From a virus: a stretch of DNA of 64,000 nt. The notes below the pieces were generated by a model that did not search any database, was not told the DNA's origin, and saw only the letters and a list, made by a program, of their open reading frames with translations. A program made the position numbers and the translations under genes. Of the stretch, positions 44,006 through 52,175 are shown one piece after another (the first letter of the stretch is position 1; each line of letters starts with the position of its first letter). The stretch spans positions 1 to 64,000 of the IMG/VR virus record IMGVR_UViG_3300008448_000066; one strand, given 5' to 3'.

Positions 44006-44278
44006 ATGTCAAAGAAAAGTACACACGTAAATGTCAAAGTAGATGCAAGAAACTTTGAAAACTTTGAAAGAATGCTCAAAAGATTTATGAAGAAAGTCAA
44101 AAAAGAAAGAATCATTGAGCAAGTCAAAGAACGCAGATACTACGAGAAACCATCTGTAGTTGAGCGCAGAGCAAAACTAAATGGCATAAAAAAAGAGAAA
44201 AAGCGTGTAAGAGAGTTTAATAAGAAGATAAACTCAAATGAGAAACTAAATAGTAATAGAGATAGAGGTAATAGATAA
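44006..44278 (+). CDS. rpsU: Ribosomal protein bS21 homologue
   Basis: 90 residues. 'VNVKVDARNFENFERMLKRF' then 'VKKERIIEQVKERRYYEKPS' and 'VERRAKLNGIKKEKKR' follows bS21 position by position (E. coli: '[28 protein letters not shown]...R.RAKASAVKR'). The F/YYEKP core (45-49) is intact; the C-terminus is a longer Asn/Arg tail. bS21 sits near the anti-Shine-Dalgarno on the 30S subunit and affects initiation. Phage copies are known from aquatic phages and may replace the host protein to favour phage messages. GAGG precedes ATG. It lies in the late structural block, so would be made late if the operon is late. Confidence 0.9.
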   Translation: MSKKSTHVNVKVDARNFENFERMLKRFMKKVKKERIIEQVKERRYYEKPSVVERRAKLNGIKKEKKRVREFNKKINSNEKLNSNRDRGNR

Positions 44279-44712
44279 TGTCACTTAGTTATCCTTATGG
44301 TGTTGGTTTACAAAACGTTGGTTCATATCAAGTATCTGGTATACCATTTTTAACAAGCTCAGTTGCAGCTCCTGTTTCAAGTGGAACACCAGTAAGAATA
44401 GACTTTCCAGAAGTAACTCAAAGAATCATAGTAGAAAACATTGGAACAGAGCATTTAAGAGTTGGTTTTTCTGCTAATGGTGTAAAGGGAACAAACTATT
44501 TCTTAATCCACGAACATCACACTGGAACTCCAACACAATTTAATTCTGTTGAATTAAGAGTTAAAGTATCTTCAATATTTATTTTATCTCACGACGGAAG
44601 TAATGCAACAACTGCAAGTATATCAGCAGAGCTTACAAATATTGATACAGGATTGCTAGAATTGTCTGGTCCATCTGGCTCTAATTGGTCTGGATCTGTA
44701 GGAGTAGGATAA
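44278..44712 (+). CDS. Unknown all-beta small structural protein
   Basis: 144 residues, starting on the last base of the bS21 stop (GAGG upstream). Beta-rich: 'VRIDFPEVTQRIIVENIGTE', 'LRVGFSANGVKGTNYFLI', 'VELRVKVSSIFILSHDG', ending in Gly/Ser repeats. This pattern suits a small virion beta-barrel, for instance a decoration protein or fibre adaptor. It comes directly before the fibre genes. No family is recognised. Confidence 0.55.
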   Translation: MSLSYPYGVGLQNVGSYQVSGIPFLTSSVAAPVSSGTPVRIDFPEVTQRIIVENIGTEHLRVGFSANGVKGTNYFLIHEHHTGTPTQFNSVELRVKVSSIFILSHDGSNATTASISAELTNIDTGLLELSGPSGSNWSGSVGVG

Positions 44713-44713
44713 T

Positions 44714-46210
44714 ATGTCAAGATTTGGTTGGGCTTATGTATCTTCTGTACTGGTTTCTACTGGCTCAGTAGCGAATGGTCCAACTGGATCTTTACAATTT
44801 CACAATGCTTCTCAAACATTATCTGGTTCTCCAAATTTAACTTACAATGTTTCTAGTGGTCAACTTGTTCTAACTGGAACAATGATTGTTAGTGGTACTT
44901 TATACGCAAACGAATATCACACAAATGTAGTATCAGCTTCGATTATTTATAAGTCTGGTTCAACCAAGTTTGGTGACGATGCTGGTGATACACATCAGTT
45001 TACTGGTAGTGTACTTGGTGATATTGTAAGCGGAACTATAGCGCGTTTTACTACAATATCTGGCTCAAATATTACTGGTACTTTTGCAGGTAATGGAACT
45101 AGTTTAACTGGTTTAACTGCTTCAAATATTTTTAATTTTACAAGTGATGTAAGAGGACAATTTAGTGCAGGAACCGGTATACAAATAAATGCTGGCGTTA
45201 TTTCAGCCTCAAGTGTTCCAAATAATTCATTACAAAATAGTTCTCTTGCAATAGGGACTACTTCTATTTCTTTGGGTGCTACTGGTTCAACCATACAAGG
45301 TCTTACAACTTTAACAAGTTCTAATGTAACTGGTACTACCGCACAATTTACAACAATAAGTGCTTCTTTACTATCTGCATCTTCAATTGCTGGATATGCA
45401 ATAGGAACCAATGTACAGGCTTATGATGCAACACTTGCAGCAATAGCTGGTGCATCTACCGTTGCTGATACTTATATTTACTTTACAGCTACCGATACAG
45501 CAGCCGTTGGTACGGTTACGTCATTTGCAAGAACCTTATTAGATGACACAAGTAACACTACCGCCAGAACAACACTTGGCTTAGGAACAATAGCAACTCA
45601 AGATGCTTCAAGTGTTGCAATTACGGGCGGATCAATAAATAGTACTACAATTGGTGCTACAACACAAAGTACTGGACAATTTACTACTTTATCTGCTTCT
45701 TCCACAATAAGAGCTGGTGGAGCAATAACTGGTTCTGCTGGCCTTAACATATCTGGTGGTCCAACAACAATTGGAGGTGGTGCTGGCAACAATATGACAG
45801 TTACAACTGCACTTGTTGTTAGTGGACCAACACCAACATTTAGCAGTCCAATAACATCTTCTGGTTTGATAATAACAGGATCTGAAGGATTAACTGTTGC
45901 AAGTTCTTCTTTTTCTTTTAGTTATTTAAACGTTACAACAAATTATACAATGACAACAGCTAGTTGTATAATAGGTGTTTCTGCATCAGCAGCAATCACT
46001 TTAACTTTACCATCTGCATCTGTAGTAACAGCAGGAAGATATTTTATAATTAAGGATGAAGCTGGTAATAGCGGAACAAACAATATTACAATCAGCTGCT
46101 CCGCTGGTTCTGGTGACACAATTGATAACTTAAGCTCCTCAGTTATAAATGTAAATAACGGCTCTTATACTATCTATCGTGGTGGAGCAAATAGATATTA
46201 TATAGTTTAA
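44714..46210 (+). CDS. Tail fibre protein A, repetitive shaft with 'TIDN/TIDG' tip module
   Basis: 498 residues rich in Ser, Thr, Gly and Ala. The shaft is made of short beta repeats of 'T-G-T-x-A-x-F-T-T-I-S-(A/G)-S' type, as in trimeric fibres. Residues about 330-370 ('GGAITGSAGLNISGGPTTIG') are duplicated in the next fibre gene. The C-terminal 95 residues form a module shared with three other genes: 'IIGVSASAAITLTLPSASVV', 'YFIIKDEAGNSGTNNITISC', then 'DTIDNLSSSVINV' and an aromatic end. It probably forms a receptor-binding fibre or collar fibre. Near the N-terminus 'GPTGSLQFHN' matches a motif of the fibre at 49748 ('GPTGSLQFKS'). Confidence 0.75.
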   Translation: MSRFGWAYVSSVLVSTGSVANGPTGSLQFHNASQTLSGSPNLTYNVSSGQLVLTGTMIVSGTLYANEYHTNVVSASIIYKSGSTKFGDDAGDTHQFTGSVLGDIVSGTIARFTTISGSNITGTFAGNGTSLTGLTASNIFNFTSDVRGQFSAGTGIQINAGVISASSVPNNSLQNSSLAIGTTSISLGATGSTIQGLTTLTSSNVTGTTAQFTTISASLLSASSIAGYAIGTNVQAYDATLAAIAGASTVADTYIYFTATDTAAVGTVTSFARTLLDDTSNTTARTTLGLGTIATQDASSVAITGGSINSTTIGATTQSTGQFTTLSASSTIRAGGAITGSAGLNISGGPTTIGGGAGNNMTVTTALVVSGPTPTFSSPITSSGLIITGSEGLTVASSSFSFSYLNVTTNYTMTTASCIIGVSASAAITLTLPSASVVTAGRYFIIKDEAGNSGTNNITISCSAGSGDTIDNLSSSVINVNNGSYTIYRGGANRYYIV

Positions 46211-46890
46211 TTTTTAATAAGGAATAAGCAATGTCATTTAATACTAACGATAAGTTCAATACATTAAGTGGAACCTTGTTACAAGTTACTACTATTAGCG
46301 CGTCTGCTTTTTCTGCCTCTTCTTTTAGTGCCCCAGTAACGGCTTCAAACATTACAAATTTTACAAACGATGTAAGAGCACAATTCACTCCCGGTACAAA
46401 CATAACTATCGTTGGCGGCGTTATATCAAGTACAGGTGGTGGTGGTGGTGGAACTCCCGGTGGAGCAGACACGCAAGTTCAGTTTAATTCTGGTTCTACC
46501 TTTAGTGGTAGTTCTAATTTAACATATAACTATACGACAAATACATTAAGCGGTACTACTGCACAGTTTACGACTGTTAGTGGTTCAACTATTACTGGAT
46601 CTAGTAATTTATTGATCGGTGGTAATACAACAGTTGCAGGTATTTTATCTGGTTCTACAGTTAGCGGTACTTTATCTAGATTTACTACTGTTAACGCTCT
46701 TAACATTACAAGTTCAATTATTTCCGCTTCATCTACAATACAAGCAGGCGGTGCAATAACTGGTTCTGGTGGTCTTAATATATCTGGTGGTCCAACAACA
46801 ATTGCTGGCGGTGCAGGACAAAACTTAACTGTATCAACATCGCTACAAGTAACAGGTCCAACACCAACGTTTAGCAATACTATCACCGCT
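45690..46890 (+). repeat. Duplicated ~150-bp segment in adjacent fibre genes (45690-45850 and 46727-46890)
   Basis: The two stretches agree closely at DNA level (for example both contain GGTGGTCCAACAACAATTG and CCAACACCAAC at equal spacing) and encode the same 'ISGGPTT-I-x-GGAG-x-N' block. They sit about 1,040 bases apart in the same orientation. Recombination between them would fuse the N-terminus of fibre A to the tip of fibre B. Confidence 0.7.
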
Positions 46891-48744
46891 TCAAGCCCAA
46901 TTGTTGGTATTACTGGTACAATAGCTCAATTTGGAATTGTTACTGGTTCAATCGTGACAAGTTCTAATTTTGTAGGTAACGGTGGTAACGTAACAAACAT
47001 TACTGCTTCAAATATAACTAATTTTATAAACGATGTAAGAAATCAATTTACTCAAGGTACTGGTGTTACGATTTCTGCTGGTCAAATATCTTTAACAAAT
47101 ACATCAGTTACCGTTGGAACAACTGCTATATCTCTTGGCTCAAGTGCAACTACAATCCAAGGCGTTACTGTTTTAACTGGCTCAACTGTTACAGGTTCTA
47201 CTGCTATCTTTACAACCATATCTGGCTCAACTGTTACAGGTTCTGGTAATTTGTTGATTGGTGGAAATGCTACAATAGCTGGTGATTTAACTGTAAGCGG
47301 CACAATTCAATTAGGCAATGCTACAACTGATACAATAAATGTTAATGGCGATTTAGTTGTTGATGATTTATCTACGTTTACTGGAGCCGCTACATTTCAA
47401 AATGCTATAAATGTTACTGGTGCTGCTACATTTGCAAGCACTATAAACAATATGACAGTTAGTTCTTCTGGTATCAACACTACAATAGTTGGAACAAATG
47501 CTCTTGTATCTAACACAAGCGGTTTATATAATACAGCGGTTGGTTATCAAGCGTTAAGTAATGTTATTACTTCTGCTTCCAATACCGCTGTTGGATATCT
47601 AGCTTTAGCAGCTTCTACCGCTGCTGAAAACACAGCAGTAGGTGCCGAAGCGTTAAGAAACAACTCCAGTGGTATACAAAATATTGGTATTGGTTTTCAA
47701 GCTTTAAAAACAAATACAACAGAAGATTTTTGTACTGCTATTGGATATCAAGCTTTAAGTGCTTCTAATGCTGCTGATAACATAGCAGTCGGTGCTAGAG
47801 CATTGTGGAATAATTCTACTGGTATAAGAAATGTTTCAATTGGAAACAGCACTTTAAGAAATAATACTGGTGGAAGTTATAATACAGCAGTTGGTATATT
47901 TGCATTATCCGCAAGTACTGGCGACGGTAATACTGCCGTTGGAAACGAGGCATTAAGAGCTAATACGTCTGGTGTTGAAAATGTTGCAGTTGGTTTTGAA
48001 GCATTAAGAACAGTTGTAACTACAAACGGTAGTACTGCTGTTGGATACCAAGCGTTAAGTGCATCAACTGGCACTGGTAATACCGCTTTAGGTTCAAGGG
48101 CTGGAAAAGTAAATGTAACATCAGATTATATTACAGCTGTTGGGTATGGTGCTTTAAGTTCGTCAACTGGTACTGGTAATACTGGTATTGGTGCTTTTGC
48201 CGGTGATAATATCACTTCTGGCATTAACAATACCATGATTGGTTATACTGCTGGTGGTGACACCATGCAAACTGGTTCTAACAATATGGCTCTTGGATTT
48301 GCTGCACCAATGGCAGCAAGCTCTTCTAACGTAATACGTTTAGGTAATTCTTCTATTACAAGATTTGAATGCCAAGTCGCTCTTTCTGTAACATCTGATG
48401 AAAGAGATAAAACAAACATAGTTGATTTACCAGCAGGACTTTCTTTTATAAAAGAAACAAGACCAGTATCATTTACTTGGAATACAAGAAATGGTGGTCT
48501 TTCTGGAATGCAGGACATTGGTTTTATAGCACAAGAACTTGATGCTCTAGAAAAGAAGTATGATTTAGATAGTTCTTTAAATCTTGTATCACCAACACAA
48601 GTACCAGATACTCTTGGTTTTAATGAAACTAAAATGATTCCAATTGTAGTAAAAGCAATCCAAGAACTTTCTGTTAAAGTTGAAGAATTGAAACAAACAG
48701 TGGAACAACTTAAAGCAGAAATAGAAATTCTTAAAAATCAATAA
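46231..48744 (+). CDS. Tail fibre protein B with YadA-like beta-roll repeats and S74 intramolecular chaperone
   Basis: 837 residues. The N-terminal half has the same T-G-S-T shaft repeats as fibre A. Residues about 430-690 are at least ten copies of a 'NTAVGYQALS...' type repeat of 21-27 residues, the left-handed beta-roll repeat of YadA-type adhesin heads. The C-terminal about 116 residues are a Peptidase_S74 domain: 'TSDERDKTNIVDLPAGLSFI', with the Ser722-Asp723 dyad, then 'IGFIAQELDALEKKYDL' and a coiled coil. In this family the domain trimerises the fibre and cuts itself off before the Ser. Probable receptor-binding fibre. AAGGA precedes ATG. Confidence 0.88.
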   Translation: MSFNTNDKFNTLSGTLLQVTTISASAFSASSFSAPVTASNITNFTNDVRAQFTPGTNITIVGGVISSTGGGGGGTPGGADTQVQFNSGSTFSGSSNLTYNYTTNTLSGTTAQFTTVSGSTITGSSNLLIGGNTTVAGILSGSTVSGTLSRFTTVNALNITSSIISASSTIQAGGAITGSGGLNISGGPTTIAGGAGQNLTVSTSLQVTGPTPTFSNTITASSPIVGITGTIAQFGIVTGSIVTSSNFVGNGGNVTNITASNITNFINDVRNQFTQGTGVTISAGQISLTNTSVTVGTTAISLGSSATTIQGVTVLTGSTVTGSTAIFTTISGSTVTGSGNLLIGGNATIAGDLTVSGTIQLGNATTDTINVNGDLVVDDLSTFTGAATFQNAINVTGAATFASTINNMTVSSSGINTTIVGTNALVSNTSGLYNTAVGYQALSNVITSASNTAVGYLALAASTAAENTAVGAEALRNNSSGIQNIGIGFQALKTNTTEDFCTAIGYQALSASNAADNIAVGARALWNNSTGIRNVSIGNSTLRNNTGGSYNTAVGIFALSASTGDGNTAVGNEALRANTSGVENVAVGFEALRTVVTTNGSTAVGYQALSASTGTGNTALGSRAGKVNVTSDYITAVGYGALSSSTGTGNTGIGAFAGDNITSGINNTMIGYTAGGDTMQTGSNNMALGFAAPMAASSSNVIRLGNSSITRFECQVALSVTSDERDKTNIVDLPAGLSFIKETRPVSFTWNTRNGGLSGMQDIGFIAQELDALEKKYDLDSSLNLVSPTQVPDTLGFNETKMIPIVVKAIQELSVKVEELKQTVEQLKAEIEILKNQ
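47520..48290 (+). repeat. YadA-head-like tandem repeats in fibre B
   Basis: Degenerate tandem repeats of about 65-80 bases coding for '(N)TAVG(x)xAL(x)' units, at least ten copies. Typical of left-handed beta-roll adhesin heads; also a likely place for copy-number change. Confidence 0.8.
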
Positions 48745-48759
48745 TTAGTCTTTTTCTAT

Positions 48760-48767
48760 CTATTTAT
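48760..48767 (+). promoter_or_regulatory. CTATTTAT candidate late promoter element
   Basis: Exact CTATTTAT followed by AAGTA and then the ATG at 48773 with no Shine-Dalgarno. As a -10 element it would give a leaderless message. Confidence 0.45.
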
Positions 48768-48772
48768 AAGTA

Positions 48773-49738
48773 ATGGCAAGAAAAAAGAAAGCTGATACCC
48801 AATGGGAACAACCAGCTAATCCCCCACCACCGCTATTTACAGGTCAAAAAGAAAAAGACTTTGTAAAACAAGTTAACGATGAACTGATCGAAAGAGTTAT
48901 AGGTCAACAAATAGCCTATTTCTCAATCGATGTTGATCGTTCTAATTTTCATCCAATATATGGCGAAGCAATAGAAAAAACATTTCTACCACCAATAAGA
49001 GCTTATGCCCTTGTAAAATGGGAAGGACAAACAAACTTATTCTCAGAAGGAATAGGTATTGATAAAGCAACTTCAATAGAAATTCACTTTCATAAACGTA
49101 GATTGACAGAAGATCAAGATCTCTACGTTCGCGAAGGTGATTTTGTTTTATATGGCGATAGATACTACGAAATAGTATCAACTTCAGAACCAAAACAATT
49201 ATTTGGTCAAGCAGAAAGTAGATTTGAAATTGTAGCTAAATGCATAAGAGCAAGAGACTCTATGTTTGCTCCAAAATTTACTGCTGGTACAGTTCCACAA
49301 AGAAAAGAATACACAACCACCACAACACCAAACGGTGGTGCAAATGGAATTGTAAGACCAAATGGTGGAGCCGGTGGAGGTGCCGTAGGAGCAGGAACAT
49401 TTACAACACTTACAGTAAATGGAATAGCAACATTCAATAGTGCTATGAATTTTGAATCCGTTCTTATATCCTCCAACTATACAGTGTTATCATCAGATTA
49501 TATAATTGGTGTTAATACTTCTGGTGGTCCAATCACAATCACATTACCATTGGTTGCCTCAACAACTTCTGGTAGAACTTTAATTATTAAAGATGAAACA
49601 GGAAACGCAAGCACAAACGCAATAACAGTTAATTGTGCAGGTTCTGACACGATTGATGGAGATAACTCTATATTAATTGACTCTAATCATATAGCAATCG
49701 CTATTTATTGCACATCTACTGGCTGGCATATTATCTAG
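48773..49738 (+). CDS. Neck-protein-like (gp14-type) domain fused to a fibre-tip module
   Basis: 321 residues. Residues 1 to about 175 look like a T4 gp14/head-closure protein: 'IGQQIAYFSIDVDRSNFHPI', YGEA, 'PPIRAYALVKWEGQ...FSEGIGID', 'REGDFVLYGDRYYEIVS'. A Pro/Thr/Gly linker (about 178-205) follows. Residues about 225-321 are the same tip module as fibre A and the genes at 49748 and 50437: 'YIIGVNTSGGPITITLP', 'LIIKDETGNASTNAITVNC', 'SDTIDGDNSILIDSN', 'IAIYC...GWHII'. This suggests a neck protein that carries its own fibre or whisker tip. The gp14 assignment is from remembered pattern, so moderate. No ribosome site. Confidence 0.6.
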   Translation: MARKKKADTQWEQPANPPPPLFTGQKEKDFVKQVNDELIERVIGQQIAYFSIDVDRSNFHPIYGEAIEKTFLPPIRAYALVKWEGQTNLFSEGIGIDKATSIEIHFHKRRLTEDQDLYVREGDFVLYGDRYYEIVSTSEPKQLFGQAESRFEIVAKCIRARDSMFAPKFTAGTVPQRKEYTTTTTPNGGANGIVRPNGGAGGGAVGAGTFTTLTVNGIATFNSAMNFESVLISSNYTVLSSDYIIGVNTSGGPITITLPLVASTTSGRTLIIKDETGNASTNAITVNCAGSDTIDGDNSILIDSNHIAIAIYCTSTGWHII

Positions 49739-49747
49739 GAATTCCCA

Positions 49748-50320
49748 ATGGCTTACAAGTATATAAAAGGCAAGAATAAGATCCGTGGTGAGCAAACGTT
49801 TGTTGATAACGTTTCTGGATCAACTTACATATCTGCTTCTTATTTTGTAGGTGATGGTTCATTATTAACAAATGTATCTGGTACGGGTGGGGGAACAGCC
49901 ACTGGTCAAGGTCCAACAGGTTCTCTACAATTTAAATCTGGATCTTCTGGAGCTATTAGTGGTTCATCAGATTTAGTTTTTGATTATACAATACCAAAGT
50001 TTACAGTTAATTCTGGTTTCGTTGTTAATAGAACTTCTATTTCTGGCAATGCTTCATTAACAGCAGCACAACATATTATTGGTGTTAATACCGCTGTTTT
50101 AACTGGGAATGTAACTTTATCTCTTCCAAATGCTTCTTCACTTTCTAATGGTCAAATGTATATTATAAAAGACGAAGGTGGAGAAGCAGATACATATAAT
50201 ATAATTATCAGTTGTTCTTCTGGTCAAACAATAGATGGTGCTTCAACTGTTACAATTGAATCTCCTTATGCTGCCGTAAACGTTTATTGCAATGGTAATG
50301 ATAAGTATTTTATCTACTAG
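49748..50320 (+). CDS. Short tail fibre C with TIDG tip module
   Basis: 190 residues. The N-terminus 'YKYIKGKNKIRGEQTFVDNV' resembles the starts of fibres at 50437 ('YKFSLGTYRHSGS') and 52176 ('YNYNKGTQVVGD'), probably a common attachment segment. A brief shaft ('GPTGSLQFKSGSSGAISGSS') leads to the tip: 'HIIGVNTAVLTGNVTLSLPN', 'YIIKDEGGEADTYNIIISC', 'QTIDGASTVTIES', 'VNVYCNGNDKYFIY'. It is the shortest fibre and so shows the minimal attachment-plus-tip plan. AGGA precedes the ATG. Confidence 0.75.
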   Translation: MAYKYIKGKNKIRGEQTFVDNVSGSTYISASYFVGDGSLLTNVSGTGGGTATGQGPTGSLQFKSGSSGAISGSSDLVFDYTIPKFTVNSGFVVNRTSISGNASLTAAQHIIGVNTAVLTGNVTLSLPNASSLSNGQMYIIKDEGGEADTYNIIISCSSGQTIDGASTVTIESPYAAVNVYCNGNDKYFIY

Positions 50321-50370
50321 TTCGCTGTAAGATAAAATTTTAAAAAATAACAAACTATCAATTGAACTAA

Positions 50371-50378
50371 CTATTTAT
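50371..50378 (+). promoter_or_regulatory. CTATTTAT candidate late promoter element
   Basis: Exact CTATTTAT 58 bases before the ATG at 50437, in a 116-base gap; the longest leader among the 13 sites. Confidence 0.55.
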
Positions 50379-50380
50379 TC

Positions 50381-50414
50381 TTGAAGCCGCATATTTTTGT
50401 ATGTCGGTTGTCAA
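50381..50414 (+). other. Possible 5'-leader hairpin of fibre D mRNA
   Basis: TTGA-AG-CCGCATA then a T-rich loop then TATG-T-CGG-TTG-TCAA: outer TTGA/TCAA and inner CCG/CGG, CATA/TATG arms pair with small bulges. It lies just 3' of the CTATTTAT element and 22 bases before the AAGGAAC... start region. It may be an mRNA-stabilising or regulatory structure; it has no T-tract after it. Confidence 0.4.
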
Positions 50415-50436
50415 ACAATAAAGGAACTTTTTTAAA

Positions 50437-52089
50437 ATGGCATACAAATTTTCGTTAGGTACATACAGACATTCTGGTTCTCTTGTATCCGAAGAAGCAT
50501 TGACAGTTGATACTGGTGGTTTTACCGTAACCGCTGGTACTACTGCGCTTCAAGGAGTTACATCAACCACTCTATCAGCTTCATCAACATTACAAATTGG
50601 TGGACAAACTACATTAGGACAAACACTAACAATAACTGGAGGTGGTGCTCAAGTTACAGGTAACGTAGGAACTACTGCTGCATTAACAGTTGGTACTTCT
50701 GTTACTGCTGGAAACGGCATTACTGCTACATCTGGCGATATAAAAGCATCATCTGGTAAACTTTCATCATCAGTAGGTATTGAAACTGCTGGTAATATTC
50801 AATCTGCACAAGGGTATACTGCTGCAACTGGCGATATCAAAGCATCATCTGGTAATTTATCAGCTTCAATAGGTGTTCAAACCGCTGGTGGCGTAACTGC
50901 TGGTGGTACTATAGTTGGTGGAACTGTAACTGGTTCAAACGGCCTTCACGCTAATGGTGGTGGTGTAACTGCACAATCTGGTGACATTAAAGCACTTGCT
51001 GGTCAAGTATCGGCATCTACTGGTCTTTCAACTGGAGGTGGCATAACATCTGGTCAAGGTATTACTGCTACAACTGGTGATATTAAAGCACTAGGCGGCT
51101 ATATGACTGCTTCTCTTGGTCTTTTTGTTGGTCAAGCTGGTGGCACACCAGTTGTTCTTGGTGCAGATGGTAGAGTATCTGGCTCTGCTGGTGGTTTATT
51201 TGGTGGTAACTTGACCACTGCTGGTAATGCAACAGTTGCACAACAACTTCGTGTTACTGGTTCTGCATTCTTTAACAATACCATAACTGGTTCAAATACA
51301 GCAACCTTTGCATCCGTAGTTTCTGATAACGTTGACATAAACGGTGGCGCAATTGATGGAACTACTATTGGTGCTTCATCACAATCATCAGTTAAAGCAA
51401 CAACTTTGTCTGCATCTTCAACATTGATAGTTGATGGCATAACAACTCTTAATAGTGCTTTAACAGTTTCTGCTGGTGGCTTAACAGTTTCATCTGGTGA
51501 TTCATCAGTGCAGAAGCTTACAGTCAATGGAGATTTGATCGTACTTGGTAATACCTTCTCAGCTTCTGTTGGAACAATAGTAGTTGAAGATAAACAATTA
51601 GTACTTGCAGACGGTGCATCAAGTGCTGCATTGGCTGATGGTGCAGGATTGTTCATAAGCGGTTCCAATATCGAGTGGACATACAAGCAAAACGGTGAAG
51701 GCGATGCTTCATCATCTGGTAACATCTGGGTTGCTTCTGGTTCAGCTGGTCTTATCGATATTCAAGCTGCAAACTTCTACGGTACACTAGTTGGTTCTAT
51801 GGCTGCAACCGTTACCAATATTGGTAATGCAGATGCAACATTAGTAGTTGGTGTAAACTATGGTGACACTAACTTAACTGCTGCTCGTACTTGGACACTT
51901 CCAGCTTCACCAACAGTTGGTCAATCTGTCAAAGTCAAGGCTCCATCAAACTGCGATGCTACAAATTACATCACAATTCAAAGAGCAGGCACGCAAACAA
52001 TCGACGGTGAAACATCAATTAGACTTGAATCAGCATTTGCTGGTGTTGAACTAGTGTACGTTGCATCAAATCTCTGGAGAGTCTTCTAA
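50437..52089 (+). CDS. Tail fibre D with GDIKA repeats and TIDG tip module
   Basis: 550 residues, Ala/Gly/Thr/Ser rich. Four imperfect repeats of 'A-T-x-GDIKA-x-x-G-x-(L/V)-S-(A/S)-S-x-G-(I/L)' at about residues 100-230 build a beta-helical shaft. After a 'VSGSAGGLFGGNLTTAGNAT' region, residues about 365-450 include 'KLTVNGDLIVLGNTF...VEDKQLVLADGAS', a stretch common in phage and viral fibres. The tip (about 465-550) is the shared module in diverged form: 'WTLPASPTVGQSVKVK', 'NYITIQRAGTQTIDGETSIR', 'VYVASNLWRVF'. A strong terminator follows, so this gene ends a transcript. Confidence 0.78.
   Translation: MAYKFSLGTYRHSGSLVSEEALTVDTGGFTVTAGTTALQGVTSTTLSASSTLQIGGQTTLGQTLTITGGGAQVTGNVGTTAALTVGTSVTAGNGITATSGDIKASSGKLSSSVGIETAGNIQSAQGYTAATGDIKASSGNLSASIGVQTAGGVTAGGTIVGGTVTGSNGLHANGGGVTAQSGDIKALAGQVSASTGLSTGGGITSGQGITATTGDIKALGGYMTASLGLFVGQAGGTPVVLGADGRVSGSAGGLFGGNLTTAGNATVAQQLRVTGSAFFNNTITGSNTATFASVVSDNVDINGGAIDGTTIGASSQSSVKATTLSASSTLIVDGITTLNSALTVSAGGLTVSSGDSSVQKLTVNGDLIVLGNTFSASVGTIVVEDKQLVLADGASSAALADGAGLFISGSNIEWTYKQNGEGDASSSGNIWVASGSAGLIDIQAANFYGTLVGSMAATVTNIGNADATLVVGVNYGDTNLTAARTWTLPASPTVGQSVKVKAPSNCDATNYITIQRAGTQTIDGETSIRLESAFAGVELVYVASNLWRVF
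50735..51115 (+). repeat. GDIKA-type repeats in fibre D
   Basis: Four degenerate direct repeats (GDIKA units at about 50736, 50832, 50973 and 51078) encode the fibre shaft. Spacing is 96, 141 and 105 bases, all multiples of three after allowing for inserts. Confidence 0.6.
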
Positions 52090-52112
52090 CAGATTTTCTT
52101 TGGATTTATTTG

Positions 52113-52142
52113 GGGAGAACCTTTCGGGGTTCTCCCTTTTTT
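52113..52142 (+). terminator. Rho-independent terminator after fibre D
   Basis: GGGAGAACC (52113-52121), loop TTTCGG, GGTTCTCCC (52128-52136), then TTTTTT. Perfect nine-base stem with a T-run. Confidence 0.92.
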
Positions 52143-52152
52143 ATTATTAAAT

Positions 52153-52160
52153 CTATTTAT
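52153..52160 (+). promoter_or_regulatory. CTATTTAT candidate late promoter element
   Basis: Exact CTATTTAT directly after the terminator and 15 bases before the ATG at 52176; GAGG lies between. Confidence 0.6.
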
Positions 52161-52175
52161 TGTTGAGGTTATAAA

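Noticed and set aside
47520-48290. CRISPR-like array
   Set aside because: Repeats are degenerate, code for YadA-type units in frame, and have no constant spacer-repeat structure.
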